Assembly (NCBI GenBank): GCA_031411995.1
Contig: JANOCD010000048.1
Coordinates: forward strand, 62,001 to 126,000
Direction: 5' to 3'
DNA from: Rudanella sp031411995
GTDB lineage: Bacteria > Bacteroidota > Bacteroidia > Cytophagales > Spirosomataceae
Length of the DNA stretch: 64,000 bases
Every line of letters begins with the position of its first letter. Position 1 is the first letter of the stretch. A program made the translations under genes and the position numbers. Below are positions 25,112 through 34,413 of this stretch, one piece after another. Under the pieces are notes generated by a model that was given only the letters and a program-made list of their open reading frames with translations, was not told where the DNA came from and ran no database searches.

Positions 25112-26877
25112 GACAGTCTAATCTGTGTAACGGCGGCTCCGGCGGGAACCATCGGGAACACGTTTTCTTCTTTTTCTACGACCACTTCGAGCAGGTACGG
25201 TCCGTCGTGGGCCAGCATCTTGTCGAGGGAGTCGGACAGGTTTTCGCGTTCATCGCAGGTGTGCCCATCCATACCGAAGCCCTTGGCAATCATGATGAAA
25301 TTGGGGTTCTGTAACTCCACAAACGAATACCGACGCTGGTGGAACAACTGTTGCCACTGCCTCACCATGCCCAAAAAATTGTTGTTCAGGATGATCGCTT
25401 TCACGGGTTGTTTGTTCTGCACAATGGTGCCCAACTCCTGTAGGGTCATCTGGAAACAACCGTCGCCAATGATGGCTACCACCTGCCGGTCGGGAGCACC
25501 CACCTGCGCCCCAAAAGCGGCTGGCAAGGCAAACCCCATTGTGCCCATCCCACCCGACGTAACTAAGCTGTTGGGCCGTTTGAACTTGTAATAGCGCGAG
25601 GCCATCATCTGGTGTTGCCCCACGTCTGTTACCAGCACGGCCTCGCCCTTTGTCTTGCGCGAGAGCATATCAATCACTTCGGCCATGCGGATTTTGCCTT
25701 CCGTACTACTCAGTTCCGGCTCAGTAATTTTCTCATATTCAATGGCATCATACTTCTTAAATTCATTTCGCCAAATGGTATGATCGTTCTCATGAACGAG
25801 GGGCAACAACGCTTTCAGGCATTCTTTGGCATCACCCACAACGGGTGCGTGCGCCTTGATAATCTTGTCGATTTCAGACGGGTCGATCTCGATATGCACC
25901 ACTTTGGCCTGCCGGATATATTTGCTGGCATCCCCCGTGACGCGATCATCAAAACGCATTCCGATGGCAATAATCACATCGGCCTGATCGGTCAGCACGT
26001 TGGGACCATAGTTCCCGTGCATTCCGAGCCAACCCACGTAGAGCGGGTGATCGGTTGAAATGGTCGATTGGCCGAGGAGGGTTGTGGCTACGGGGATGCC
26101 CGTTTTCTCAACAAACGCCTGCAATTCAGCTTCGGCTTTGGCGATTTGCACGCCGTGACCCACGAAAATATAAGGCCGTCTAGCTCCGTTGATGAGCTTG
26201 GCGGCTACTTCTAATTGGTCGGCTTTGGGAATCAGACGGGGCCGGTAACTGATGATATTCTGGCACTTTTCATACACAAAAGGCTCCGTCATCATCTCCA
26301 ACTGCGCCGACTTCGTAATGTCGAGCAACACCGGCCCGGGCCTCCCCGACTGGGCAATATAAAACGCCTTTGCTACGATTTCCGGCACCTCGTCGGCACT
26401 GGTAATCTGGTAGTTCCATTTGGTGATGGGCATGGTCACACCCATCACGTCGGCCTCCTGAAAAGCATCGGTTCCGAGCAGTTTTTTGCCTACCTGCCCC
26501 ACAATGCAAACCATCGGCGTGGAGTCGATGAGGGCATCGGCAATGGCGGTAACAAGGTTGGTTGCCCCCGGCCCCGACGTAACGAGGCAAACACCAGCCC
26601 GACCCTGCATCCGGGCGTAGCCCTGTGCGGCATGACCAGCTCCCTGCTCGTGACGTACCAAAATGTGGTTTATACGATCCTGAAAGTCGTAGAGGGCATC
26701 ATAAACGGGCATAATGGCTCCGCCGGGATAGCCAAAAATGGTATCGACCTCCTCAGCCACCAACGAGCGCATGAGGGCTTCCGAGCCAGAAATCATCCGT
26801 AGAGACTGGTCCGCCGGTGCGGTCTCTACAACGGCCGGTTTTGTTTTCAATTCAGGAAATACGCTGACCGCTTCCAT
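25108..26877 (-). CDS. ilvB: Acetolactate synthase large catalytic subunit
   Basis: A 589-residue ThDP enzyme condensing pyruvate with pyruvate or 2-oxobutanoate. Seen are IFGYPGGAIMPVYDAL with the following LVRHEQGAGHAAQGYAR (catalytic Glu), the FAD-region GMHGNYGPN, and the ThDP/Mg motif starting GDGCFQM and ending NNN. ATG 26877 (MEAVSVFPEL) is preferred. An in-frame start at 26916 would add 13 residues and run 17 bp into the upstream methyltransferase gene. Coupled to ilvN by a 4-bp overlap. Confidence 0.93.
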   Translation of the reverse strand: MEAVSVFPELKTKPAVVETAPADQSLRMISGSEALMRSLVAEEVDTIFGYPGGAIMPVYDALYDFQDRINHILVRHEQGAGHAAQGYARMQGRAGVCLVTSGPGATNLVTAIADALIDSTPMVCIVGQVGKKLLGTDAFQEADVMGVTMPITKWNYQITSADEVPEIVAKAFYIAQSGRPGPVLLDITKSAQLEMMTEPFVYEKCQNIISYRPRLIPKADQLEVAAKLINGARRPYIFVGHGVQIAKAEAELQAFVEKTGIPVATTLLGQSTISTDHPLYVGWLGMHGNYGPNVLTDQADVIIAIGMRFDDRVTGDASKYIRQAKVVHIEIDPSEIDKIIKAHAPVVGDAKECLKALLPLVHENDHTIWRNEFKKYDAIEYEKITEPELSSTEGKIRMAEVIDMLSRKTKGEAVLVTDVGQHQMMASRYYKFKRPNSLVTSGGMGTMGFALPAAFGAQVGAPDRQVVAIIGDGCFQMTLQELGTIVQNKQPVKAIILNNNFLGMVRQWQQLFHQRRYSFVELQNPNFIMIAKGFGMDGHTCDERENLSDSLDKMLAHDGPYLLEVVVEKEENVFPMVPAGAAVTQIRLS

Positions 26878-26899
26878 AAGGTTGGTGCGTTTTAGTGTG

Positions 26900-27478
26900 T
26901 TATTTCTTCGTGGCAATCAAAATCCCCGTTGACCAGGCCATTTTGACAATTTGCAAATCGGCTCGGCTTTCGAGGTCGGCAACGAGTTTGGTAACGTTGT
27001 CTTCGTGTCCGGCGGGCCAATTAGGTTGAGCCATCATATCGTCGATGATATACAAACCTCCCACGGCTAATGAACCCAAAGCGGCATCAAGGTTGGCGTA
27101 TTTTCCGGGCCAGGCATCCGCAAAAATCATGTCGAATTTCTGTTCCTGATTGTCGGCCAACCATTGTCCTGCGTCCGTACATAATAGACTCAGCCGTTTA
27201 TCGTCGCCCAGAACATTATCTGCTATGGACTGGTAAAGTTGCTCATTATCAATGGATAATAACGATGAATCGGCATCCATACCAGCCAATAGCCAGGCTG
27301 TTGCCAAACCCGTTCCCGTTCCAATCTCCAGCACATTGGCTTTTGGTTTCGAGCCGACCAACGCTTTAAGCAAGGCCCCCGTCTGCAAATCAGAGGGCAT
27401 CGAAAACCGAATCGACTTACTGGCGATTTCGATGGCGGCAAAGCCCTTGGGGAAATTGTGAACGTCGTCGTTGTACAT
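26900..27478 (-). CDS. Class I SAM-dependent methyltransferase embedded in the ilv operon
   Basis: A 192-residue methyltransferase with the SAM-binding motif VLEIGTGTGLATAWLLAG and acidic motif II region FDMIFADAWPGKY. It resembles caffeoyl-CoA/catechol O-methyltransferase-like proteins, whose bacterial substrates are usually unknown. It lies between ilvD (17 bp gap) and ilvB (22 bp gap), so it must be cotranscribed with branched-chain amino acid genes although no step of that pathway needs a methyl transfer. Confidence 0.85.
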   Translation of the reverse strand: MYNDDVHNFPKGFAAIEIASKSIRFSMPSDLQTGALLKALVGSKPKANVLEIGTGTGLATAWLLAGMDADSSLLSIDNEQLYQSIADNVLGDDKRLSLLCTDAGQWLADNQEQKFDMIFADAWPGKYANLDAALGSLAVGGLYIIDDMMAQPNWPAGHEDNVTKLVADLESRADLQIVKMAWSTGILIATKK

Positions 27479-27495
27479 CGGTTTACAAGTTTACT

Positions 27496-29196
27496 TTACC
27501 CCTCATCCGTCACACAGCCTTCACTCGCCGATTTCACACTCCGAATGTATTTGCCCAGAACGCCTTTTGTGAACAGGGGAGCCGGTTGAACCCACTGGCT
27601 TTTGCGGTAAGCCATTTCGTCGTCGGAAATGTGCAGCGTCAGTTCGCGGCCAACGGCATCGAGTGTGATCCGGTCGCCATCTTTTACGAGAGCAATCGGA
27701 CCGCCATCGAAGGCTTCGGGGGTAACGTGACCAACCACAAAACCGTGGGTGCCGCCCGAAAAGCGACCGTCCGTAATCAGGGCCACTTTGTCGCCAAGAC
27801 CCGCGCCCATAATGGCCGAGGTGGGTTTCAGCATCTCACTCATGCCGGGGCCGCCTTTGGGGCCGCTGTTCCGAATGACGAGTACCATGCCGGGCAAAAT
27901 CTCGCCCTTAGACAAGGCTTCGATTACTTCACTTTCGTGTTCGCACACTTTGGCAATGCCCTCGAACCGCTCGCCCTCTTTGCCGGTGATTTTAGCGACC
28001 GAGCCGGTTGGGGCGAGGTTGCCGCGCAAAATCTGGATGTGGCCCGTTTTCTTGATCGGGTTGCTCAAGGGCCGCATAATGGTCTGCGTCTCGAAATTCA
28101 GGTCGGGCGCGTCGGCCATGTTCTCGGCAACGGTTTTACCCGTCACGGTCATGCATTCGCCGTGAATCATGCCCTGCTCATACAGGTATTTCATCACTGC
28201 CGGAACACCACCAATTTCGAGCATGTCTTCCATATAATATTTGCCGCTCGGTTTCAGGTCGGCCAACAAAGGAGTCCGGTCGCTGATTTCCTGAATTTCG
28301 TCTAAAGTCAATTCGATGCCTGCCGCCCGCGCAATGGCTAAATAATGCAACACTGCGTTGGTAGAGCCTCCCAACACCATCACAATGGTCAGCGCGTTTT
28401 CGAGGGATTTCCGGGTGATGATGTCGGCGGGAATAATGCTGCGTTCCAGCAGCACACGCATGGCCGCACCGATCTTTTTGCACTCTTCCTGCTTGCCTGT
28501 GTGGGTGGCCGGATAGCTGCTGCTGAAAGGCAAACTCAGGCCCATTGCCTCAATGCTGGCGGCCATTGTGTTGGCCGTGTACATCCCTCCGCAAGCTCCC
28601 GCTCCAGGAATGGCATTACGGATTACACCCTCATAATCTTCGTCGGAGATCGTATTGGCATACTTCTTACCGAGGGCTTCAAACGCCGATACAATGTCGA
28701 GTTTTTGTCCTTTATAATGGCCGGAGCGAATGGTGCCGCCGTAAACCATGATGCCGGGCCGGTCTAAACGGGCCATCGCCATCACGGCACCGGGCATATT
28801 TTTGTCGCAACCTACCACCGTCACCACGCCATCGTACCACTGCGCAGCCACCACCGATTCGATGGAGTCGGCAATGAGGTCGCGGCTGGGGAGCGAGTAA
28901 CGCATTCCGTCGTTGCCGTTGGTCATCCCGTCGGAAACGCCGATGGTGTTGAAAATCAGACCAACCAACCCGTTTGCTACAATACCCTGCTTCACATAAA
29001 CCGACAAACCGTTGAGGTGCATGTTGCAGGTGTTACCCTCATAGCCCGTGCTGGCAATGCCAATTTGGGGCTTCTGCATATCATCTGAAGTCAAGCCCAC
29101 GCCATAGAGCATTGCTTTGGCGGCTGGGTTGTCCATTTGTTGGGTCAGAATGCGGCTGAACTTGTTGAGTTCGGCGGTGGGCTGGTCAAGAGTCAT
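27496..29196 (-). CDS. ilvD: Dihydroxy-acid dehydratase
   Basis: A 566-residue Fe-S enzyme making 2-oxo acids from dihydroxy acids, in the penultimate step to valine and isoleucine. The cluster cysteines are visible in GYEGNTCNMHL, GCDKNMPGAVMA and GACGGMYTANTM. The C-terminus has the conserved GRFSGGTHGFVVGHV. ATG 29196 (MTLDQPTAELNKFSR) is chosen over the longer frame from 29253, since family members start near this point. First gene of the ilv operon, divergent from an XRE-S24 regulator gene 179 bp away. Confidence 0.94.
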   Translation of the reverse strand: MTLDQPTAELNKFSRILTQQMDNPAAKAMLYGVGLTSDDMQKPQIGIASTGYEGNTCNMHLNGLSVYVKQGIVANGLVGLIFNTIGVSDGMTNGNDGMRYSLPSRDLIADSIESVVAAQWYDGVVTVVGCDKNMPGAVMAMARLDRPGIMVYGGTIRSGHYKGQKLDIVSAFEALGKKYANTISDEDYEGVIRNAIPGAGACGGMYTANTMAASIEAMGLSLPFSSSYPATHTGKQEECKKIGAAMRVLLERSIIPADIITRKSLENALTIVMVLGGSTNAVLHYLAIARAAGIELTLDEIQEISDRTPLLADLKPSGKYYMEDMLEIGGVPAVMKYLYEQGMIHGECMTVTGKTVAENMADAPDLNFETQTIMRPLSNPIKKTGHIQILRGNLAPTGSVAKITGKEGERFEGIAKVCEHESEVIEALSKGEILPGMVLVIRNSGPKGGPGMSEMLKPTSAIMGAGLGDKVALITDGRFSGGTHGFVVGHVTPEAFDGGPIALVKDGDRITLDAVGRELTLHISDDEMAYRKSQWVQPAPLFTKGVLGKYIRSVKSASEGCVTDEG

Positions 29197-29315
29197 ATTC
29201 AAAAGTAGCGAAATTTCGCTGATTGCGTAATAACGCTGTAAAGAAACACTCAAATTTCTATATGAGCAACGACTTTTTCATTTTTAACGAAATTTCAGTT
29301 CTATAGAAAAGGTCG

Positions 29316-29323
29316 TAATTTTG
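29316..29323 (+). promoter_or_regulatory. Candidate -7 element of the XRE-S24 gene
   Basis: TAATTTTG fits TAnnTTTG and lies 52 bp before the ATG at 29376. The -33 region at 19 bp spacing reads TTTC, one base off TTTG. Confidence 0.45.
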
Positions 29324-29375
29324 GTATTATCTTCTAATCAACAGTACTGAGTTCAGTGCCAATCCCAACCCTTTT

Positions 29376-30086
29376 ATGAGCGAATTTCAACAGCAACAGC
29401 CTGATAACGAGTCGATTCAACACCGACTACGCCAGTTGTTCGACCAATTGGGGTTGACTATTTATCAAATAGCCAAAGATACAAACGAGAATCCATCCAA
29501 GTTTTATAACATCCTGAATGGGCGGGCAAAGCCTTCTTACGATACTATTTTGACCTTGTTAGATAGATATCCACAAATCAGTGCCGATTATATTTTCCGG
29601 GGAATCAAGCCAATCCTGACGATTGATACGTCCACTGTGTTGCCCATTCCCGCTGAACCCGATATGGCTGAGATCCCGTTTGTACCAGTTCGGTTCTATG
29701 CCAGTTTCATTGAGTCAGTGAACGATGGGTTGCGGGCAAGCGATTTAGGGTCGTTTCGAGTCGAACGAGCATTGGCAGCTACCTACCCAAGTGCCGTGGT
29801 GATCGAGATTGCGGGCAACAGCATGAGTCCCCAATTGGTGAGCGGGGCAAAGGTCATGGCCGAACCCGTTGACGAAAGCAACTGGGTATACCAGTCAGGG
29901 GGCGTTTTTGCCGTGATGTACCGCGACTATTTGGTAATCAAGCGAATCCGAGAAAATAACCTGCTCACCCATCAGCATTTGACGCTCTACTCCGACCATC
30001 CCAACGGCGGCAGCGTAACCGTAGGCGCGGGCGATTTGCGAGGCTTATGGAAAGTTGTTCGCATTGTGGAAGCACCAGTGGAGTAA
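29376..30086 (+). CDS. XRE-type regulator with S24 peptidase-like domain
   Basis: A 236-residue regulator. The N-terminal helix-turn-helix (residues about 15-70) includes LTIYQIAKDTNENPSKFYNI. The C-terminal S24/LexA-like domain (about 120-230) has the candidate catalytic Ser in EIAGNSMSPQL and Lys in LVIKRIREN. Such proteins repress target genes and some self-cleave under stress. No clear Ala-Gly cleavage site could be placed. It is divergent from ilvD, so control of that operon is possible, and same-strand with a downstream sensor kinase after a repeat-filled gap. Confidence 0.85.
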   Translation: MSEFQQQQPDNESIQHRLRQLFDQLGLTIYQIAKDTNENPSKFYNILNGRAKPSYDTILTLLDRYPQISADYIFRGIKPILTIDTSTVLPIPAEPDMAEIPFVPVRFYASFIESVNDGLRASDLGSFRVERALAATYPSAVVIEIAGNSMSPQLVSGAKVMAEPVDESNWVYQSGGVFAVMYRDYLVIKRIRENNLLTHQHLTLYSDHPNGGSVTVGAGDLRGLWKVVRIVEAPVE

Positions 30087-30088
30087 AT

Positions 30089-30220
30089 GGGTTTCATCGC
30101 TTCGCTGTTTCAATAAGTCGCGTTTCATGGCCGGGCCGCGTTCGGCTTCGCCGTTTCTCGGTTGAACAACAGAAACAGCTTAAGGCAGTGAAACGGCGAA
30201 GCCATTGAAACCTGAAACCC
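30089..30220. repeat. Inverted repeat cluster with GCTTCGCxGTTTC modules
   Basis: GGGTTTC at 30089-30095 pairs with GAAACCC at 30214-30220. GGCTTCGCCGTTTC at 30144-30157 pairs perfectly with GAAACGGCGAAGCC at 30190-30203. A third, diverged module (GCTTCGCTGTTTCAA) sits near 30099-30113. The cluster fills the gap between the regulator stop and the kinase start. Confidence 0.8.
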
Positions 30221-30229
30221 AAAAAAAAC

Positions 30230-31276
30230 ATGTCCCTCAGCCCCCGTATTATTGCTTTTTTGTTGGCTTGCCTTATTTCGGGGCTAACGGTTGCGTTTTT
30301 GAGCGTGGTTGACGGGGTAACGGTAAACATGATTTTTGTAGTAGCCGTGTCGTCGTTCATCGTTTCGTTTTTCCTGATTCTGTATGCCATCGAGTTGCTG
30401 GTGTATCGGGAAGTGAACAAAATGTACAAGACCATCCGGCGGCTCAAACTCCGCGATTTCAACCTGTCGAACAAAGCAATTATTAAAGACAATAACCCGT
30501 TCAAAAAGCTCAACGACGAGATTTTTGTGTATGTCGCCAAGAAACAGAAAGAAATTGATGAGCTGAAACGGCTGGAATTGTTTCGGCGGGAGTTTTTGGC
30601 AGACGTTTCTCATGAACTGAAAACACCCATTTTTGCCGCTCAGGGTTTTATTCATACCCTCATCGACGGAGCCATTGACGATGAGTCAGTACGTGACAAG
30701 TTTCTGGCCAAAGCTGCCCGCAGTCTCGACGGTCTCGACGCATTGGTGAAAGACCTCGTGGCCTTGTCGCAATTGGAAACGGGCGAGGTCAAAATGCACC
30801 TCGACCGAGTGGATATGCACGCCCTGACGAGGGACATTTTTGAACAACTTGAAAATATTGCCGAGACAAAGGGGACACTGTTGCGCATTAAATCGAGTTT
30901 TCAAGGAGCGGTTTCGGTTAAAGCTGATCCTCAGCGGATTAGTCAAGTGATGACCAACCTGATCGAAAATGCGATTAAGTATGGCAAAGAGAATGGAAAG
31001 GTGATTGTGGGGTTTGAGGATGATAAAAAGCATATTTCCATCACAGTCCGTGACGACGGGCCGGGTATCCCACAAGAGCATCTGAGTCGTATTTTTGAGC
31101 GGTTTTACCGGGTTGAAAAAAGCCGCTCGAAAGAACGCGGTGGCACCGGATTGGGTTTAGCCATTGTAAAGCATATTCTGAATGCCCATAAATCGAAGAT
31201 TGCGGTTATGAGCAAGCCCGATAAAGGCACTATGTTCCGATTTAAATTAGACAAAGCGGTTGAAACTGAACTTTGA
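30230..31276 (+). CDS. Two-transmembrane sensor histidine kinase
   Basis: A 348-residue PhoR-like kinase. Membrane segments are about 7-27 and 33-57 with almost no periplasmic loop, so it senses through the membrane or cytosol. The HisKA domain has H128 in FLADVSHELKTPI; the ATPase domain shows NLIENAIKYG, DDGPGIP and GTGLGLAIVKH. No response regulator gene is adjacent. The TTG start of the next gene lies 17 bp inside its 3' end. Confidence 0.9.
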   Translation: MSLSPRIIAFLLACLISGLTVAFLSVVDGVTVNMIFVVAVSSFIVSFFLILYAIELLVYREVNKMYKTIRRLKLRDFNLSNKAIIKDNNPFKKLNDEIFVYVAKKQKEIDELKRLELFRREFLADVSHELKTPIFAAQGFIHTLIDGAIDDESVRDKFLAKAARSLDGLDALVKDLVALSQLETGEVKMHLDRVDMHALTRDIFEQLENIAETKGTLLRIKSSFQGAVSVKADPQRISQVMTNLIENAIKYGKENGKVIVGFEDDKKHISITVRDDGPGIPQEHLSRIFERFYRVEKSRSKERGGTGLGLAIVKHILNAHKSKIAVMSKPDKGTMFRFKLDKAVETEL

Positions 31277-31982
31277 ATCCCTCATCGTCTTTGAAAACGA
31301 CGATTACATTCTGATAAACAAGCCCCCTCGTGTGGCCTCGCTCGATGAGCGTACCCCCGACAAAGGCGGACAAAGTATTTTGCGACTGGCAAAAACCTAT
31401 CATGCTGATGCTCAGTTGGGACACCGGCTCGACAAAGAGACTTCGGGCATTCTGGCCATTGCCAAAAACCCGGAGGCTTACCGCCATTTGGCCATGCAGT
31501 TTGAGCACCGCGAAGTGGCCAAACGCTACCATGCGGTGGTGAACGGCCTGCACGATTTCGACGGCATTTCGGTGTATTTGCCGATTTCGCCTGTTAAAGA
31601 CGGAACAGCGGTTCGCATTGACCGGGAAAAGGGTAAAGTTGCGGAGACCATTTTCAACACGCTCAAAGCCTATAAGCGGCATACATTGGTGGAATGTATG
31701 CCCATTACGGGCCGGATGCACCAAATTCGGGTTCACTTGATGTGTTTGAAAGCCCCCATCGTGAACGACCCGACCTACGGCGGGGAACCGATTTTTCTGT
31801 CACAGATCAAGCGGAAATTCAACCTCAAACAAGACACCGAAGAGCAGCCCCTGATTCAGCGGGTGGCCCTGCACGCGCATTCGCTTACGTTTAACCTGCT
31901 CAACGGCGAACCCGCCACCTTCGAGGCTCCCTACCCAAAGGACTTCGATACGGTAGTGAAGCAATTAGAGAAAAACGAGTAA
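31260..31982 (+). CDS. RluA-family pseudouridine synthase
   Basis: A 240-residue enzyme that isomerises uridine to pseudouridine in rRNA or tRNA. The catalytic Asp is in GHRLDKETSGIL, and RMHQIRVHL is the conserved C-terminal RNA-binding motif. The N-terminal S4 domain of larger RluA/RluD proteins is absent. The start is a TTG at 31260: a TAG lies in frame four codons upstream and no ATG follows before the conserved NKPP. The 17-bp overlap with the kinase gene suggests coupled translation. The target site cannot be assigned. Confidence 0.87.
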   Translation: MKLNFESLIVFENDDYILINKPPRVASLDERTPDKGGQSILRLAKTYHADAQLGHRLDKETSGILAIAKNPEAYRHLAMQFEHREVAKRYHAVVNGLHDFDGISVYLPISPVKDGTAVRIDREKGKVAETIFNTLKAYKRHTLVECMPITGRMHQIRVHLMCLKAPIVNDPTYGGEPIFLSQIKRKFNLKQDTEEQPLIQRVALHAHSLTFNLLNGEPATFEAPYPKDFDTVVKQLEKNE

Positions 31983-32000
31983 CTCCCAAATCCAATAACC

Positions 32001-32300
32001 ATGTTTGTACACACAGTATTTTTCTGGCTCCAGAACCCTGCCGAGCAGGCCAACCACGATGCCCTCCACGCGGGTTTGAAAACCCTCACATCCATCGACG
32101 TGATAACGACGGCCTACGTGGGTCGCCCGGCCGAAACCCGCCGACCCGTGATCGACCACAGTTATGACTTTGGCCTGACGCTGGTTTTCGCCGACAAAGC
32201 CGCCCACGATGTGTATCAGGAACACCCCACCCATTTGCAGTTTGTGGCCGATTGTGCTCACCTGTGGGAGCGGGTGCAGATTTATGACACCGTTGGGTAA
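32001..32300 (+). CDS. Dabb-domain protein
   Basis: A 99-residue stress-responsive A/B barrel (Dabb) protein, typically a dimeric ferredoxin-like barrel. It begins FVHTVFFWLQNP and ends with HPTHLQFVADCAHLWERVQIYD, both characteristic of the family. The catalytic or binding role in bacteria is mostly unknown. Cotranscribed with the RluA gene (18 bp) and the GH65-type gene (11 bp). Confidence 0.85.
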   Translation: MFVHTVFFWLQNPAEQANHDALHAGLKTLTSIDVITTAYVGRPAETRRPVIDHSYDFGLTLVFADKAAHDVYQEHPTHLQFVADCAHLWERVQIYDTVG

Positions 32301-32311
32301 ACACTAAGCCC

Positions 32312-34351
32312 ATGAACAAAAATTCACTCGCAACCTGTCTGTTGTTCAGTCTGTTGCCAACTCTGCATGCCCAAACTCCTGCCAATGCCGATTGGCAAAT
32401 CGTGGGGCAAAATATCAATCCGGCCAATTATTACGGCATCACGGTGGCCAACGGCGTGATCGGGTTGGTGTCGTCGCCGGAGCCGATGAAAGTGAAAGAT
32501 GTGGTGCTCAACGGAGCCTTTGACACCTATGGGCGGGGGCGTGTCTCGAACATTCTGAAGGTGTTCAACTTTGCCAACATGAACCTCGACGTGGATGGTA
32601 TGCGGCTTGGCCCCAAAGACATCACCAACTACCGCCAAACGCTCGATATGCAGAAAGCTGCCCTCACCACGACATTTGATTATAAGGACAAGGTGAGCGT
32701 TCGGCAAACGATGATGGCCCTGAGGCACCTGCCCTTTTCAGAGTTGACGATGGTGGAGATCACGGCGAAAAAAGACTGCGAGATCATCCCGATGGCCGTG
32801 ATCGAGTCGCCCGAAAATTTGAAAGAAGTCAAGAATTTCTACACCGAAATCGACCGCTCTCACGTCACCATTCGCCTGCTGACTTCGGTAGCCAAAAGCC
32901 CCAGCGGACGGCACACGGTGGCAGCATCGACCAGTTTTATTTTTAACGAACCGCACGGGCAGGAGCCGGATGTGATCCACGAAGACTGGGATTATAACAT
33001 GCACCTTGCCAAGTTCAAAAAGCGTTTGAAAGCGGGTGAAACCTACCGATTCAGCGTGGTTGGTTCTGTTACATCGACCGCCCACACCGCTGATGCCCAC
33101 AATGAAGCCGAACGCCTGACTATTTTTGCGGCACTCGAACGCACCGAGCGGCTGTTGGCCCGGCACAACGCCGAATGGGAAAAACTCTGGCAGTCAGACA
33201 TTGTGATCGAGGGAGATAGCGACGATCAAAAAGCGGTGCGCTCGGGTTTGTATCACCTCTATTCGTTTGCCCGCGAGGGTACGGCCTACAGTCTGTCACC
33301 CATGGGTTTGTCGGGTTTGGGCTACAATGGGCACGTGTTTTGGGATACTGAACTCTGGATGTATCCTGCCTTGCTGGTTTTGAAGCCCGAAATGGCCAAA
33401 TCGCTGCTCGAATACCGGTTTGAGCGGATGTCGATGGCGCGGCAAAACGCCTTTAGCCACGGCTATTCAGGCGTAATGTTTCCGTGGGAATCCGACTCCG
33501 ACGGACAGGAAGCCACCCCGGTTTGGGCATTAACGGGGCCGTTTCAGCACCACATTACGGGTTGCGTGGGCTGGTCGTTCTGGAAATATTACCAGGTTAC
33601 CAAAGACAAAGAATGGCTGCGTACCCGTGGCTATCCGATGCTAAAAGAAGTAGCCGATTTCTGGGTAAGCCGCGTTGAAAAAGGCACCAACGGTCAACTG
33701 CACATTAACAATGTAATTGGCTCCAACGAGTGGCAGGAAAACATCGACGATAACGCCTTCACGAATGCAATGGCCAAAACCTCCCTTGGGTTTGCCACGC
33801 AGGCGGCTGGGGAGTTGGGCATTGCGGCCAACCCGCAGTGGGCATCGGTGGCGGCTCAGATTCCGATTCTGAAATTTCCCGACGGCACCACCAAAGAAAA
33901 CCGGACCTACGATGGCGTGACCATCAAGCAGGCCGACGTGAACCTGTTGGCTTACCCGCTAACTGTGGTGTCGGATGAGGCTCAAATTCGGAAAGATTTG
34001 GCGTATTACAGTCCGCGTTATTCGCCCGAAGGCCCGGCAATGGGTTGGTCGGTGCTCTCGACCCTCAACACCCGGCTTGGCGATTCGGAAAAAGGTTACG
34101 AGTGGTTCATTCGGAGTTATAAACCCAATATGGTGCCACCCTTTGGCGTTTTGGCCGAAACAGCAGGCGGCACCAATCCCTACTTTGCAACGGGTGCGGG
34201 TGGTATGTTGCAGGCCGTGCTGAACGGCTTCGGCGGCCTCGACCTCACCGACAAGGGCATCGTTCAGCTTAAAACAAAGCTCCCCAAGAAATGGAAATCC
34301 CTCACGATCAAAGGCGTGGGGGTTGATAAACGAACCATTACCGTGAAATAA
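32312..34351 (+). CDS. Secreted GH65-type glycoside hydrolase
   Basis: A 679-residue exported protein (signal peptide ending LHAQ near residue 21). It has an N-terminal beta-sandwich domain and a C-terminal (alpha/alpha)6 barrel, with the substrate-binding HVFWDTELWMYP. The catalytic acid of the family is normally in GPDE; here the motif is VIGSNEWQENIDDNAFTN, and E473 is the likely acid. The known family members include trehalose, maltose and kojibiose phosphorylases and hydrolases acting on glucosyl-galactosyl-hydroxylysine. Export and the absence of a recognisable phosphate site favour a hydrolase. The next genes are SusC/SusD after a terminator. Confidence 0.82.
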   Translation: MNKNSLATCLLFSLLPTLHAQTPANADWQIVGQNINPANYYGITVANGVIGLVSSPEPMKVKDVVLNGAFDTYGRGRVSNILKVFNFANMNLDVDGMRLGPKDITNYRQTLDMQKAALTTTFDYKDKVSVRQTMMALRHLPFSELTMVEITAKKDCEIIPMAVIESPENLKEVKNFYTEIDRSHVTIRLLTSVAKSPSGRHTVAASTSFIFNEPHGQEPDVIHEDWDYNMHLAKFKKRLKAGETYRFSVVGSVTSTAHTADAHNEAERLTIFAALERTERLLARHNAEWEKLWQSDIVIEGDSDDQKAVRSGLYHLYSFAREGTAYSLSPMGLSGLGYNGHVFWDTELWMYPALLVLKPEMAKSLLEYRFERMSMARQNAFSHGYSGVMFPWESDSDGQEATPVWALTGPFQHHITGCVGWSFWKYYQVTKDKEWLRTRGYPMLKEVADFWVSRVEKGTNGQLHINNVIGSNEWQENIDDNAFTNAMAKTSLGFATQAAGELGIAANPQWASVAAQIPILKFPDGTTKENRTYDGVTIKQADVNLLAYPLTVVSDEAQIRKDLAYYSPRYSPEGPAMGWSVLSTLNTRLGDSEKGYEWFIRSYKPNMVPPFGVLAETAGGTNPYFATGAGGMLQAVLNGFGGLDLTDKGIVQLKTKLPKKWKSLTIKGVGVDKRTITVK

Positions 34352-34357
34352 GCAACG

Positions 34358-34386
34358 AAAGCCGGGCAGCAATGTCCGGCTTTTTT
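34358..34386 (+). terminator. Terminator after the GH65-type gene
   Basis: AAAGCCGG (34358-34365) pairs with CCGGCTTT (34376-34383) and is followed by a T6 run. It separates this operon from the SusC/SusD pair. Confidence 0.85.
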
Positions 34387-34413
34387 GTTAAACTATACGT
34401 ACAAATTGTCAAT

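Noticed and set aside
30094..30540. Minus-strand reading frame across the repeat cluster and kinase start
   Set aside because: It is antisense to a well-supported kinase and contains repeat-derived sequence.
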